Notes under the pieces: model-generated
Databases searched by the model: none
The model's input: the letters and a program-made list of their open reading frames with translations, nothing else
Told to the model about the DNA's origin: nothing
Part shown: piece by piece, positions 25,874 to 34,409 of the stretch
Position numbering within the stretch: the first letter of the stretch is position 1
How the letters are laid out: every line of letters starts with the position of its first letter
DNA from: Microvirga rosea
GTDB lineage: Bacteria; Pseudomonadota; Alphaproteobacteria; Rhizobiales; Beijerinckiaceae
Assembly (NCBI RefSeq): GCF_020595095.1
Contig: NZ_JAJDOP010000013.1
Span: 1 to 64,000, forward strand
Reading direction: 5' to 3'
DNA length: 64,000 bases
Made by a program: the position numbers and the translations under genes

Positions 25874-27679
25874 CTACTGGGCGGGAATCGCCACAGGTTC
25901 GGGCGCCGCCGGTTCCGACGGTGTGTCGCTCGCCATGAACTGGGCTTTGGCCAATTCCGCGAACCGGCCGCCTCGGGCCACAAGCTCATCGAACGCACCG
26001 GCTTCGATGATCCTGCCCTGATCGAAGACCAGGATCCGGTCGGCATTGCGGATCGTGGCGAGGCGGTGGGCGATCACGAAGGTCGTCCGGCCCTTCATGA
26101 CCTCGTCGAGCGCCAGCTGCAGCTTGCGCTCGGTTGCCGCATCAAGGGCGCTCGTTGCCTCGTCAAGAATGAGAATGGGCGGATTCTTCAAGAGCGCCCG
26201 CGCAATCGAAAGGCGCTGGCGCTCACCGCCGGAAAGGGAACGCCCTCGCTCGCCGATCAGCGTATCGAGTCCCGATGTCTGACGGGCAATGAACTCGATT
26301 GCCTGGGCGCGTTCGAGGGCCTCGATCATCTCGGCATCCGTCGCATCGGGACGCCCGACCTGCAGGTTCTCACGGATCGAGCGCGCAAACAGCATCGGCT
26401 CCTGGAAGACCACGCCGATGTTGCGCCGGAGAGAGGCCAAGCTCAGATCCCGGATATCGTCGCCGTCGATCCGGATCGTGCCCGATTGGGGGTCGAAGGC
26501 CCGATGGAGAAGTCCGAGCGTGGTCGATTTGCCCGAACCGGTTGAGCCCACGAGCGCGACCGTCTCGCCCGGCTGAACCGTGAAGGTCACGTCCTGGATG
26601 GCGGGACGTTTGCCGTCATAGGAGAAGCTGACGTCTTCGAAGCCGACCTGACCGTTGAAGCGCTGCACATGCTTGGCGTTGGGCCGGTCGTGAACCACCG
26701 GCGCCGTATCGAGAATCTCGAAGAATTCCCGCATTTTCGGCGCTTGCATGAAGAGCTGGTTGACGAAGCTCACCGCTTGCTCCAGCCGGGCGATCAGCAT
26801 CGTGGCGATGCTCATGAACATGACCACTTCGCCGATCGTCGCAAGTCCGTTCAGGTGGAGCGCCGTGCCGACCAGGAAGACGGCCGTGACCGTGATCGTC
26901 GCGGAAGCCCGCGAAGCGACGGACGCAAGGGCCCACCAGGACAGAACCGGATTCTGGGCCTGGAGAAGCTGTCCGATGATTGCGCGGAGGGAGCCCGCTT
27001 CCGCCTCGACGCGGGTGAAGGACTGGATCACCGGAACGTTGCCCAGAGCATCCGACGCGTGCTCCGCGAGGCTGGAGTGATAGCGTTCGACAGCGCCCTG
27101 AAGGCTTTCGGTCTTTCTGAGCACGATGGTGGTCAGGATGGCGAAAACCACCATCAGCGCAACGAGGAGCAGCCCGAGCCGCCAGTTGAGGAAGACCGTC
27201 AGGGGCAGAAGGATGACGAGCGCCACAAGGGCCGCGAAATGCTCGCGGAAAAAGCCCAGCCATAGCCACGCCATGCCATTCGAGCCTTCAAGCATGACCT
27301 TCAGGACGCGGCCGGAATGGGTCGATGTATGGAACGCCAAGGGCAATTCGAGCACGTGCTCGAAATAATTGGCGATCACCGCCAGTCGCCGACGGTGGGA
27401 CAGCTTATCCGCATGGAGCGCCACCAGGACTCCGGCACCGATGGAAAAGAAGCCGAAGGCCACCCACGCCACGATCAGCGGCGTGAGCACCGAGAACGTG
27501 ATCGGCGGAGCATTGGGGGTTTGCGCTCGCGTCAGCACATCGATGATCCGGCCGAAGAGGATCGGCTCGGCGAAGGCCGAGATGGCCAAGGCGACATTGG
27601 CAAGCGCCAGAAGCGCTCCAATTCGGAGGTCCGAGCCCAGCTGGCCAAGAACGCGGACGTAAAGACGGATCAGCCACAT
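25874..27679 (-). CDS. ndvA: ABC exporter, NdvA/ChvA-type cyclic beta-glucan transporter
   Basis: A 601-residue half-size exporter with fused membrane and ATPase domains. Six helices fill residues about 20-310; the first region ([41 protein letters not shown], split across helices 1-2) resembles NdvA strongly. The ATPase has [34 protein letters not shown] and [12 protein letters not shown], plus the H-loop VIAHRLATI. NdvA secretes cyclic beta-1,2-glucan, important for osmotic adaptation and plant infection in rhizobia. The synthase NdvB is not in the window, so the substrate is inferred from similarity. An upstream sequence with one mismatch to EcfG was judged too weak to call. Confidence 0.8.
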   Translation of the reverse strand: MWLIRLYVRVLGQLGSDLRIGALLALANVALAISAFAEPILFGRIIDVLTRAQTPNAPPITFSVLTPLIVAWVAFGFFSIGAGVLVALHADKLSHRRRLAVIANYFEHVLELPLAFHTSTHSGRVLKVMLEGSNGMAWLWLGFFREHFAALVALVILLPLTVFLNWRLGLLLVALMVVFAILTTIVLRKTESLQGAVERYHSSLAEHASDALGNVPVIQSFTRVEAEAGSLRAIIGQLLQAQNPVLSWWALASVASRASATITVTAVFLVGTALHLNGLATIGEVVMFMSIATMLIARLEQAVSFVNQLFMQAPKMREFFEILDTAPVVHDRPNAKHVQRFNGQVGFEDVSFSYDGKRPAIQDVTFTVQPGETVALVGSTGSGKSTTLGLLHRAFDPQSGTIRIDGDDIRDLSLASLRRNIGVVFQEPMLFARSIRENLQVGRPDATDAEMIEALERAQAIEFIARQTSGLDTLIGERGRSLSGGERQRLSIARALLKNPPILILDEATSALDAATERKLQLALDEVMKGRTTFVIAHRLATIRNADRILVFDQGRIIEAGAFDELVARGGRFAELAKAQFMASDTPSEPAAPEPVAIPAQ

Positions 27680-27810
27680 GTGCGGTTACCCACAAGGCCT
27701 ATGACGGTCTGGCGCCACATCGACATATTTCCTCCGCCCGAGGAGATGCTTCATAAACTGAAGCTTGCAACAATCAACGGCCACGCCGTGACTTTGTTCG
27801 GGCAGAAGGT

Positions 27811-28308
27811 TCAGCGCTTGTCGGCGGCCACGACGAGAGCCCAGTAGACCTTGTATTTGGAATTGGGCGTATAGGCCGTTGCGATCCCGATCCGGGACGC
27901 TTGCGGATCCGTCAGCACCCGGTCGTGCTGAGGGCTTTCACGCCACCCCGAAAAGGCCTCCGCAAGGGTATGATACCCGGCCGAGAGGTTCGCCGCCGGG
28001 GCCTTGTGCCCCCCAGCGACGAGCCGGGCCTTGAACGCGTCGGCGGAACTGGGCTTGTCGGCTTTCGCCATGGCCTCGGCCTCGGCCTCGGCGGCCGCCT
28101 GCAGGTCGGGGTCGATCGTCAGGGGGCCCAGACCTTTATTGCGGCGATAGGCACTGATCATGTCCCGCGCCATTCCCACATCGACAGCGGCGTCAGGCTT
28201 GGCCATCGAGGCATAGAAACTCGGCGTCTGCTGGCGGGCAACAGGGGGTGCGCTCTGGCAAGCCGCCAGCGCGACCGCCACGAGGCCCAGGAGGGTCAAA
28301 TGTTTCAT
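27811..28308 (-). CDS. CAP-domain (SCP/PR-1) lipoprotein
   Basis: A 165-residue protein with a lipoprotein signal (MKHLTLLGLVAVALAACQ; lipobox LAAC). The CAP/SCP domain occupies residues about 45-160: ISAYRRNKGLGPLTIDPDLQAAAEAEA, PAANLSAGYHTLAEAFSGWRESPQHDRVLTDPQASRIGIA and YKVYWALVVA. The usual His of the first helix is not obvious. The family includes secreted proteins that bind sterols, lipids or peptidoglycan; the bacterial role is unclear. It ends next to the MscS gene upstream on the same strand (4 bp gap), so the two may be cotranscribed. Confidence 0.85.
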   Translation of the reverse strand: MKHLTLLGLVAVALAACQSAPPVARQQTPSFYASMAKPDAAVDVGMARDMISAYRRNKGLGPLTIDPDLQAAAEAEAEAMAKADKPSSADAFKARLVAGGHKAPAANLSAGYHTLAEAFSGWRESPQHDRVLTDPQASRIGIATAYTPNSKYKVYWALVVAADKR

Positions 28309-28312
28309 GACC

Positions 28313-30826
28313 CTACTTATCCTTGAGAAGGGTTAAGCCTTCCTCTTCATCCTGGAGGGCCTTCGGCTTTGCTTCCGGCTCCTCTTCCTTTGCCGGTGGA
28401 GGCGCCGGCGCGGCCGGTGCGCCGATCCCCGCTTCCCGCAATTTGCGGTAGATGTCGAAGTAAAGATCACTCGACACACGCCCTGCCGAATCGATGTCGT
28501 CGACAAAGCAGATCAAATCGAAGTCGATTGTGTTCTCCGTCACCTTCTTGAACAAGACCCGTGGCGCGGGCTCGCTCATGATCTCGCGGTGAGCGAGAGC
28601 CCCATGGCGCATGATCTCGGCCACCTTGTCCGGGTCTGACGCACGCGGCACCGGGAGCGACACCAGAACACGGCCGATACGATCATTGCGCACCCGGTTT
28701 CGCACGATGCCGGAAATGAGGTTCGAGTTGGGCACGATCAGGGTGGAGCGGTCGTAGGTCTGAATTTCGGTCGAGCGCACGTTGATCCGGCGCACATAGC
28801 CCTCGCCATCCCCGACAACGACCAGATCGCCGACCCGGATGGGGCGTTCCCAGAGCAGGATTAGCCCGGAAATGAAGTTGTTGACGATGGACTGAAGACC
28901 GAAACCGATACCGACGGAGAGCGCACCGGCCACGATCGTGACCCGCTCGAGGCTCAGGCCGAGATAGGTGAAAGCAACGACACCCGCCGAGATGATACCC
29001 ACATAGCCGGCGGCGGTCCTGATCGAGTTTCGCAGCCCCGCGTCCAGTTCCGTCGCCGGCAGGAACGTATTGTCCAACCAACGCTGAATGACCCGCGTGA
29101 TCGTGAATCCGAAGGTGAACAGCAAGGCGGCGATCAGGATCGACGACAAGGAGATCGTCACATCTCCGACGCTGAAGCCGAAGAAGACCGCCCGGAGAGA
29201 TCCCATTACGTCGGTGGACTCGATGCCCCAGGGCGCAAGCGCCAGCAGCACCGCCACGATGATCAGAGCCAGCCGAGCGGCACCGCTTGCAAGGACGCCG
29301 ATCTGCTCAAGGGAGCGGCGGCGCAGGCCGGTATTGGCCTGGAGCATTGTCGAAACGCGGCTCTGGGTTCGGAAGGTGTTGCTGATGAACTCGTCCGCCA
29401 GGGCGATCAACAGGATCAGCAAAGCCACCAGAATGGAAATCCACATGGCTTGATCGACCATGAAGGACGCAAGGGCCACATAGCCCCCGAGCACGCTTCC
29501 GATCACGATGCCGACAATGATCCAGCCAACGGTACGAAGCGGCCCTCCGACGGAGATCTCCGGGGCGACATAGGGGCCAAGGCAGGCCTCGTCCTGGTTT
29601 GCTCTGGCCGCGAACCGGCGCAGCAACTCGGCGAAAATGAGCGCGGAAGCCAGCGCGAATAACGCCCTGGTAATGACCGTGATCGGCAAGGCGGCGGCAA
29701 TGGCCTGGTTGAAGGCATCGAGGACCTTGCCAATGACCATCACGGTTGCAAGGGTGACACCAAAGCTCATGATCCGTCCGGCCGACAATTCGCTGACGGA
29801 AACCAAGCGCCAGGGTCCATGGTCCGGCGCAACGATCGCGTCGATCAGCGCCCGCACGAAGGCGATGAAGGCCAAGCCCCGCAGGATCGCGGCCACGACC
29901 TGCTCCAGCCGGGGCGGAAACAGATCAGCCGCGTCGAACGCGATCCAGAAGATCCAGCTGCCCGCAATAGCCGGAATGGTGCCCAGCAGCAGAACCGCGA
30001 TAGCTGCAAGAAGGCGGCTCCGTCGCGCAGGATCGAGGATGGCGGGGTCACGGCGAACAAGCCTCGGCGCAATGGAGCGCCGGCCGACATAAAGCGCAAT
30101 GGCAACGCCTAAGGATATGCCGATCAGCAGCAGGACACCGAGCGTCGCGCTACGCTGGATCTGCCCGATCGTGTCCCCGATGGTGATCTTCTGGGCCCTG
30201 AGCTCCCGTGGAATCGCCTGGATAACGTCCAGCCACAGGCTGAGGCTGAGGATGCTGTCGCTCTTCTCGAACAGAGCCCGCGTAAACCCGGCTCGCCTCA
30301 GATCGCTGATTTGCGTGTCGAGCTGCTCGGCCTGAACCAGGATGGCGCGACCGAGCCGCTGGGTCTCGTCCAGCTCGGCAACGGCGGCCTCCCGCTCGCT
30401 TCGGTCCCGAGCCGCATCAGCACTCTCTTCGGGCTCCCCCTCCTTGGGCTTGGGTCCGAGCTGGGCGAGGCGAGCCTTGCTGGCATCAAGCTTAGGCGCC
30501 TGCTCGGCAATGAGCGTCCGAATGCTCTCGATGATCGGATCGATTTGCTGGCGCAGGTTTTGAAGCTCTGTATCCGACTGAGCTCGCCCCTGAATCGCCA
30601 GCTCCTTCTGGTCGAGATCCGCCTTGAACGCATCGAGCTTGGCCCTGGCGGCCTTGGTGTCGGCAGAAAGGGCTGGAGCCGGAGAAGGGGCGACCGCTGG
30701 GGCTGGGGCTGGAGCCTGGACGGCCGTCGGCGCCGTTGGCTTCTGGGGTTGGGCCAAGGCGGCCGTCGTCATGCCAAAAGCCAGCATGGCGGCCAGAAGC
30801 AGCCGCCCTCTTGCGATTATTCTCAT
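28313..30826 (-). CDS. Large mechanosensitive channel, MscS superfamily (DUF3772-MscS)
   Basis: A protein of about 837 residues. A start at 30826 gives a clean signal peptide (MRIIARGRLLLAAMLAFGM...ALAQ); an in-frame ATG at 30874 adds 16 residues. A Pro/Ala-rich stretch leads to a DUF3772-type coiled periplasmic domain (residues about 60-190), then about ten membrane helices. The MscS pore helix and beta domain follow: LSVGIGFGLQSIVNNFISGLILLWERPIRVGDLVVVG and RINVRSTEIQTYDRSTLIVPNSNLISG. The C-terminus is Pro/Glu/Lys-rich. It releases solutes on osmotic downshock, which fits the neighbouring NdvA osmotic-glucan exporter. Confidence 0.9.
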   Translation of the reverse strand: MRIIARGRLLLAAMLAFGMTTAALAQPQKPTAPTAVQAPAPAPAVAPSPAPALSADTKAARAKLDAFKADLDQKELAIQGRAQSDTELQNLRQQIDPIIESIRTLIAEQAPKLDASKARLAQLGPKPKEGEPEESADAARDRSEREAAVAELDETQRLGRAILVQAEQLDTQISDLRRAGFTRALFEKSDSILSLSLWLDVIQAIPRELRAQKITIGDTIGQIQRSATLGVLLLIGISLGVAIALYVGRRSIAPRLVRRDPAILDPARRSRLLAAIAVLLLGTIPAIAGSWIFWIAFDAADLFPPRLEQVVAAILRGLAFIAFVRALIDAIVAPDHGPWRLVSVSELSAGRIMSFGVTLATVMVIGKVLDAFNQAIAAALPITVITRALFALASALIFAELLRRFAARANQDEACLGPYVAPEISVGGPLRTVGWIIVGIVIGSVLGGYVALASFMVDQAMWISILVALLILLIALADEFISNTFRTQSRVSTMLQANTGLRRRSLEQIGVLASGAARLALIIVAVLLALAPWGIESTDVMGSLRAVFFGFSVGDVTISLSSILIAALLFTFGFTITRVIQRWLDNTFLPATELDAGLRNSIRTAAGYVGIISAGVVAFTYLGLSLERVTIVAGALSVGIGFGLQSIVNNFISGLILLWERPIRVGDLVVVGDGEGYVRRINVRSTEIQTYDRSTLIVPNSNLISGIVRNRVRNDRIGRVLVSLPVPRASDPDKVAEIMRHGALAHREIMSEPAPRVLFKKVTENTIDFDLICFVDDIDSAGRVSSDLYFDIYRKLREAGIGAPAAPAPPPAKEEEPEAKPKALQDEEEGLTLLKDK

Positions 30827-30917
30827 TCGGTTTCGCCCCGTCGCAATTCGTTGAAGGCTCGTTATGCGAATCATTAAGGCGAAAAGTCGCCGCCCGGGAA
30901 GCGGTTTGCAAGGGACG

Positions 30918-30943
30918 CCCGGAGCGGCGTCCGCCGCTCCGGG
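30918..30943. terminator. Strong hairpin downstream of the small membrane protein gene
   Basis: CCCGGAGCGGC (30918-30928), 4-base loop, exact complement (30933-30943). It lies between two minus-strand genes and probably ends the 30965-31252 transcript. No T-run. Confidence 0.7.
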
Positions 30944-30964
30944 TCAGGCGGGAGGAAATGACGT

Positions 30965-31252
30965 TTATTTCTTCTGGGTTGTGCCCGTCGCCGAAGGATC
31001 GGTCGGGACCGGGTAGGCCGGATTGGCCGGCGACGTCCGGTCAGTGGGATTCGATGCCGTTCCGGAAGGAGATCCCGTTACGGCAGCTCGGGAAGCGTCC
31101 TGATTGGGATTATCCGGGGATGTGGCGCCGACCCAAATCATGTAGCCACCGATGGCGATACCGCACAAAAGCAGGGCGCCGATCAGCACGCCGAGCACCG
31201 GACGGCCCGAAGGACCTTGCCGGGCACGATCGTCAGGAACAATTTTAGCCAT
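30965..31252 (-). CDS. Small single-pass membrane protein under EcfG control
   Basis: A 95-residue protein whose start at 31252 is supported by GAGG 8 bases upstream. One membrane helix (VLGVLIGALLLCGIAIGGYMIWV, residues about 20-42) follows a charged N-terminus; the remainder is a Pro/Thr/Ser/Asn-rich, disordered periplasmic tail. I do not recognise the family. The consensus EcfG promoter upstream marks it as a probable general-stress gene. Confidence 0.7.
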   Translation of the reverse strand: MAKIVPDDRARQGPSGRPVLGVLIGALLLCGIAIGGYMIWVGATSPDNPNQDASRAAVTGSPSGTASNPTDRTSPANPAYPVPTDPSATGTTQKK

Positions 31253-31595
31253 TGTGAGCCTCGTTGCTATAAAATGAAGGCATTCGCCGGGCTCCAAGGC
31301 TCGGCTGTGGGAGGGCAACGCCACATCACACAGCCGGTTCCTCAATGGATACCTTCCGGGCCAACGAGGGATCGCCCCTCTAATAGCGGGGATCTAACCC
31401 TTGGGTTCGACCGTTGATGGAGACGGACCAGAAGCATAGCGTCGGACGAGGAGCTGCGAACCGAAGATGACAGACCAGGCGAGCTTTGAGGCCAGGAATA
31501 TAATGGCTAGTGTCGAAGTGATCGTGCCGTGCCGTCTTAGTCATGTTTTCGCCGTTTTGAGTGCCCTTGGGTAAGCGCTGATTCAAGGAGTTGTC
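31253..31595. other. Divergent intergenic region, stress gene/GH2
   Basis: 343 bases without a convincing gene. It holds the EcfG promoter for the minus-strand gene; for the GH2 gene only the ribosome site (AAGGAG, 9 bases before the ATG) is clear. No tRNA or structured RNA recognised. Confidence 0.5.
31317..31341 (-). promoter_or_regulatory. Sigma-EcfG (general stress) promoter
   Basis: Minus strand: GGAAC (31341-31337), 16-base spacer, CGTT (31320-31317), an exact match to the EcfG consensus. The transcript would start about 31310, some 58 bases before the ATG at 31252. Confidence 0.75.
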
Positions 31596-34346
31596 ATGCA
31601 GGACAATCGCATCAGCTTGGATGGGAGCTGGGAATTTTTGCACGTAGCGGACGACCGCATGTCTGGTCCGGCGGAGGTGCGCGAGATTACCGTTCCCAGC
31701 CCCTGGCAGGCCCAGTTCCACGACCTCCGGATGCGCGCCGGGATCGGGATCTACCGGAAGACGATCGTCATTCCGGAGGAATGGCTGCACGACAGCATCT
31801 GGCTCCGATTCGGAGCGGTATTCCACAACTCCCGTGTTTTCGTGAACGGTGAGCAGGTCGGGACGAATGAAGGCGGCTTCCTGCCGTTCTCCTTTGACGT
31901 CACCTCGCATCTCAAGCCGGGTCCCAACGAGATCAAGGTGCGGGTGGATTCCCCCACCGATAACCCCGCCGAATTTCCGGATTCTCCGTTTGCCGAGATT
32001 CCCTTTGGCAAGCAGAGTTGGTACGGCCCGCTTTCAGGTATCTGGCAATCCGTCCTGCTCGAGCGCCGCATCTCCGATCACATGACCCGCATCCGTCTCG
32101 TGCCGAAGCGCGAGACCGGCCAGGTGACCTCCGGAGTCTTCTTCGCCCGTCCTCTTGCGGATACGGCCGAAATTCTGATTGAAGTGCGCGACCCGTCAGG
32201 GGCGGTCGTCTTCAACGAAACACATGGAACCCAGATCGGCGTGACGAGCATGCCGTTCGTCTTCACGATCGAAGACGTTCAATCATGGTCGCCGGACGAG
32301 CCTAATCTCTACAGCATCCGCCTCGCGCTCATCCGTGACGGGATCGTCAAAGACGAAATCAGTGATCATTTCGGCTTTCGGACGATCGAGACCCGCAACG
32401 GAAAGTTCTACCTTAACGGGGAGCCCCTCTACCTTCGCGCCGCCCTCGACCAGGATTACTACCCGGACACGATTTGCACCGTCCCGTCCGTAGAATTCCT
32501 CGAAGACCAGTTCCGCAAGGCCAAGGAGCTCGGCCTCAATTGCCTTCGTTGCCACATCAAGGCGGCCGATCCGCGCTACTACGAGGTCGCCGATCGGATG
32601 GGCCTCCTGATCTGGACCGAACTTCCTAACGGCGGCATGTCGACGGATCGCTCGAGAGGACGCAAGGAGAAGCTGCTCAAAGGCATCGTCGACCGCGACA
32701 GCAATCATCCCTCGATCATCATCTGGACGATCATCAACGAGAACTGGGGCGTAGACCTCGTCAACGACTCGGACCACCGGGACTGGCTCAAGCGCACCTT
32801 TGCATGGCTGAAGGCCTATGATCCGACCCGCCTCGTGGTCGACAATTCTCCCCTGGCGCCGAGCTTCCACGTGGAATCGGACATCGCGGACTACCATTTC
32901 TATGCCGCCGTGCCCGATCACCGGGACGAGTGGGACAAGTTCGTGGACGAGCTCGCCGGAAGAGCGTCCTGGCTGTATTCCCCCCATGGGGATGCGGTCA
33001 TTACGGGGCGTGAGCCTCTCATGTGCTCCGAGTTCGGCAATTGGGGGCTGCCCTACCCGAAGGACCTCAGAAATGCAAAGGGCGAGGAGCCCTGGTGGTT
33101 TGAAACCGGCCACGACTGGGGCGAAGGCGTCATGTACGCGCACGGCGTCGAAAACCGCTTCTCGGACTGGAGTCTGGACCGGGTCTTCGGCGACCTCCGT
33201 CGCTTTGTCATTGCCGCACAATGGCAGCAGTTTCGCGCGATGAAGTATGAAATCGAGGCCATGCGGCGCAAGCCCAGCCTGGCCGGCTACGTGATTACCG
33301 AACTGCACGATTGCCATTGGGAGTCGAACGGACTTCTCGATATGCGCCGGAATCCGCGCGTCTATCATGAGCTGTTTCGGATCATCAACGCAGATACGGT
33401 GATCGTACCGAAATGGGAGCGTGTCTCGTACTGGGCTGGAGAAACGGCGCACTTACGCCTTGCTATCGCCCACGGCGCCGGCCCGATCCTGGAGGATTGT
33501 CAGCTCGAGATCCGGCTCGGCGATCATATTCAGCGCCTGCCGATCCCACGTCTCGAAGCGCCGGCCGTCCTGGATCTCGGGTCGCTGGATATTCCAGTGC
33601 CCGACATGTCCGAACCGGATTTGCGGCGGATCGCTCTCGAGCTTCGCACATCGGATGGGCGACTTGTCGCGCAAAATCACGTGGATCTCGCGATCCATGC
33701 CAAGCGCGGAAGGCCCACTCAGGCACGACAGTTACTCTGGTCCCCGCATGAGGATCTCCGCGAGCGCTTCAAGCTGATGGGTTATACGGCCGCGCGGAGC
33801 CTTGAGGAGGCAGCGATCGTCGTGTCCCGCACCCACGACAAGGCGATCGCCGACCATGTACGCCAGGGCGCGAGCCTTCTGCTCCTGCCGGAAGGCGAAA
33901 TGAGCCTGTATCCATTCTTCCCCCATTGGCAGAATGTCCAGGTCAAGTCCCGCGATGGCACATTGTGGCGAGGGGATTGGGCTTCATCCTTCGCATGGCT
34001 GCGGCGCGCGGGTCACTTCTCCGGCTTCCCCAGCGGACCTCTCCTGGATGAAACCATGGACAGGGTTATTCCGGACCACGTGATCTCAGGCTGCAATCTG
34101 CTGGACTTCCAGGCGCGGGTTTTTGCAGGGCTGGTCGTAGGCTGGATTCACAAGCCCGTCGCCCTCGGCGTCGAGAGATCCTATGGGCGCGGGCGGATCG
34201 TGTCTTCAACATTCCGCCTCTTCCGAGACGAACCTTTGGCGGATCCGACCGCAACCATGCTTCTGGACAGCCTGGTAGAGCTTTCAATCGAGTCACGTGC
34301 GGCACGGTTGGAAGAAGCGGTTCGCGCCGCCGAAGCAGCGGCATAA
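31596..34346 (+). CDS. Glycoside hydrolase family 2 protein
   Basis: A 916-residue enzyme related to beta-galactosidases, beta-glucuronidases and beta-mannosidases. It has an N-terminal sugar-binding domain (residues 1-160: NRISLDGSWEFLHV, HNSRVFVNGEQVG, WYGPLSGIWQSVLLE), an Ig-like domain (165-265), and a TIM barrel (270-610) with general acid Glu382 in TIINENWG and nucleophile Glu479 in MCSEFGNWG. The C-terminal 300 residues are beta-rich and include a GATase-like beta/alpha stretch (VVSRTHDKAIADHVRQGASLLLL). No signal peptide, so it probably acts in the cytoplasm. Substrate unknown. It is convergent with the GH1-RmlD gene. Confidence 0.88.
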   Translation: MQDNRISLDGSWEFLHVADDRMSGPAEVREITVPSPWQAQFHDLRMRAGIGIYRKTIVIPEEWLHDSIWLRFGAVFHNSRVFVNGEQVGTNEGGFLPFSFDVTSHLKPGPNEIKVRVDSPTDNPAEFPDSPFAEIPFGKQSWYGPLSGIWQSVLLERRISDHMTRIRLVPKRETGQVTSGVFFARPLADTAEILIEVRDPSGAVVFNETHGTQIGVTSMPFVFTIEDVQSWSPDEPNLYSIRLALIRDGIVKDEISDHFGFRTIETRNGKFYLNGEPLYLRAALDQDYYPDTICTVPSVEFLEDQFRKAKELGLNCLRCHIKAADPRYYEVADRMGLLIWTELPNGGMSTDRSRGRKEKLLKGIVDRDSNHPSIIIWTIINENWGVDLVNDSDHRDWLKRTFAWLKAYDPTRLVVDNSPLAPSFHVESDIADYHFYAAVPDHRDEWDKFVDELAGRASWLYSPHGDAVITGREPLMCSEFGNWGLPYPKDLRNAKGEEPWWFETGHDWGEGVMYAHGVENRFSDWSLDRVFGDLRRFVIAAQWQQFRAMKYEIEAMRRKPSLAGYVITELHDCHWESNGLLDMRRNPRVYHELFRIINADTVIVPKWERVSYWAGETAHLRLAIAHGAGPILEDCQLEIRLGDHIQRLPIPRLEAPAVLDLGSLDIPVPDMSEPDLRRIALELRTSDGRLVAQNHVDLAIHAKRGRPTQARQLLWSPHEDLRERFKLMGYTAARSLEEAAIVVSRTHDKAIADHVRQGASLLLLPEGEMSLYPFFPHWQNVQVKSRDGTLWRGDWASSFAWLRRAGHFSGFPSGPLLDETMDRVIPDHVISGCNLLDFQARVFAGLVVGWIHKPVALGVERSYGRGRIVSSTFRLFRDEPLADPTATMLLDSLVELSIESRAARLEEAVRAAEAAA

Positions 34347-34371
34347 ATCTATACCGGCACGGATCCTGGCA

Positions 34372-34408
34372 ATTCGAGCCGCCCGCCTTCGAAGCGGGCG
34401 GCTCGAAT
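34372..34408. terminator. Bidirectional terminator, perfect 15-bp stem
   Basis: ATTCGAGCCGCCCGC (34372-34386), 7-base loop, exact complement (34394-34408), between the convergent GH2 and GH1-RmlD stops. Confidence 0.85.
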
Positions 34409-34409
34409 C

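Noticed and set aside
27776..27800. Possible EcfG promoter before the NdvA-like gene (CGAAC-N16-CGTT on the minus strand)
   Set aside because: One mismatch in the most conserved GGAAC block and a long leader; a match of this quality is likely by chance.
28074..28092. Short tandem GCCTCG repeats
   Set aside because: They encode an Ala-Glu run inside the CAP-domain protein and are ordinary codon repetition, not a microsatellite of note.
32283..33452. 389-residue minus-strand open frame opposite GH2
   Set aside because: Shadow of the GH2 catalytic barrel.
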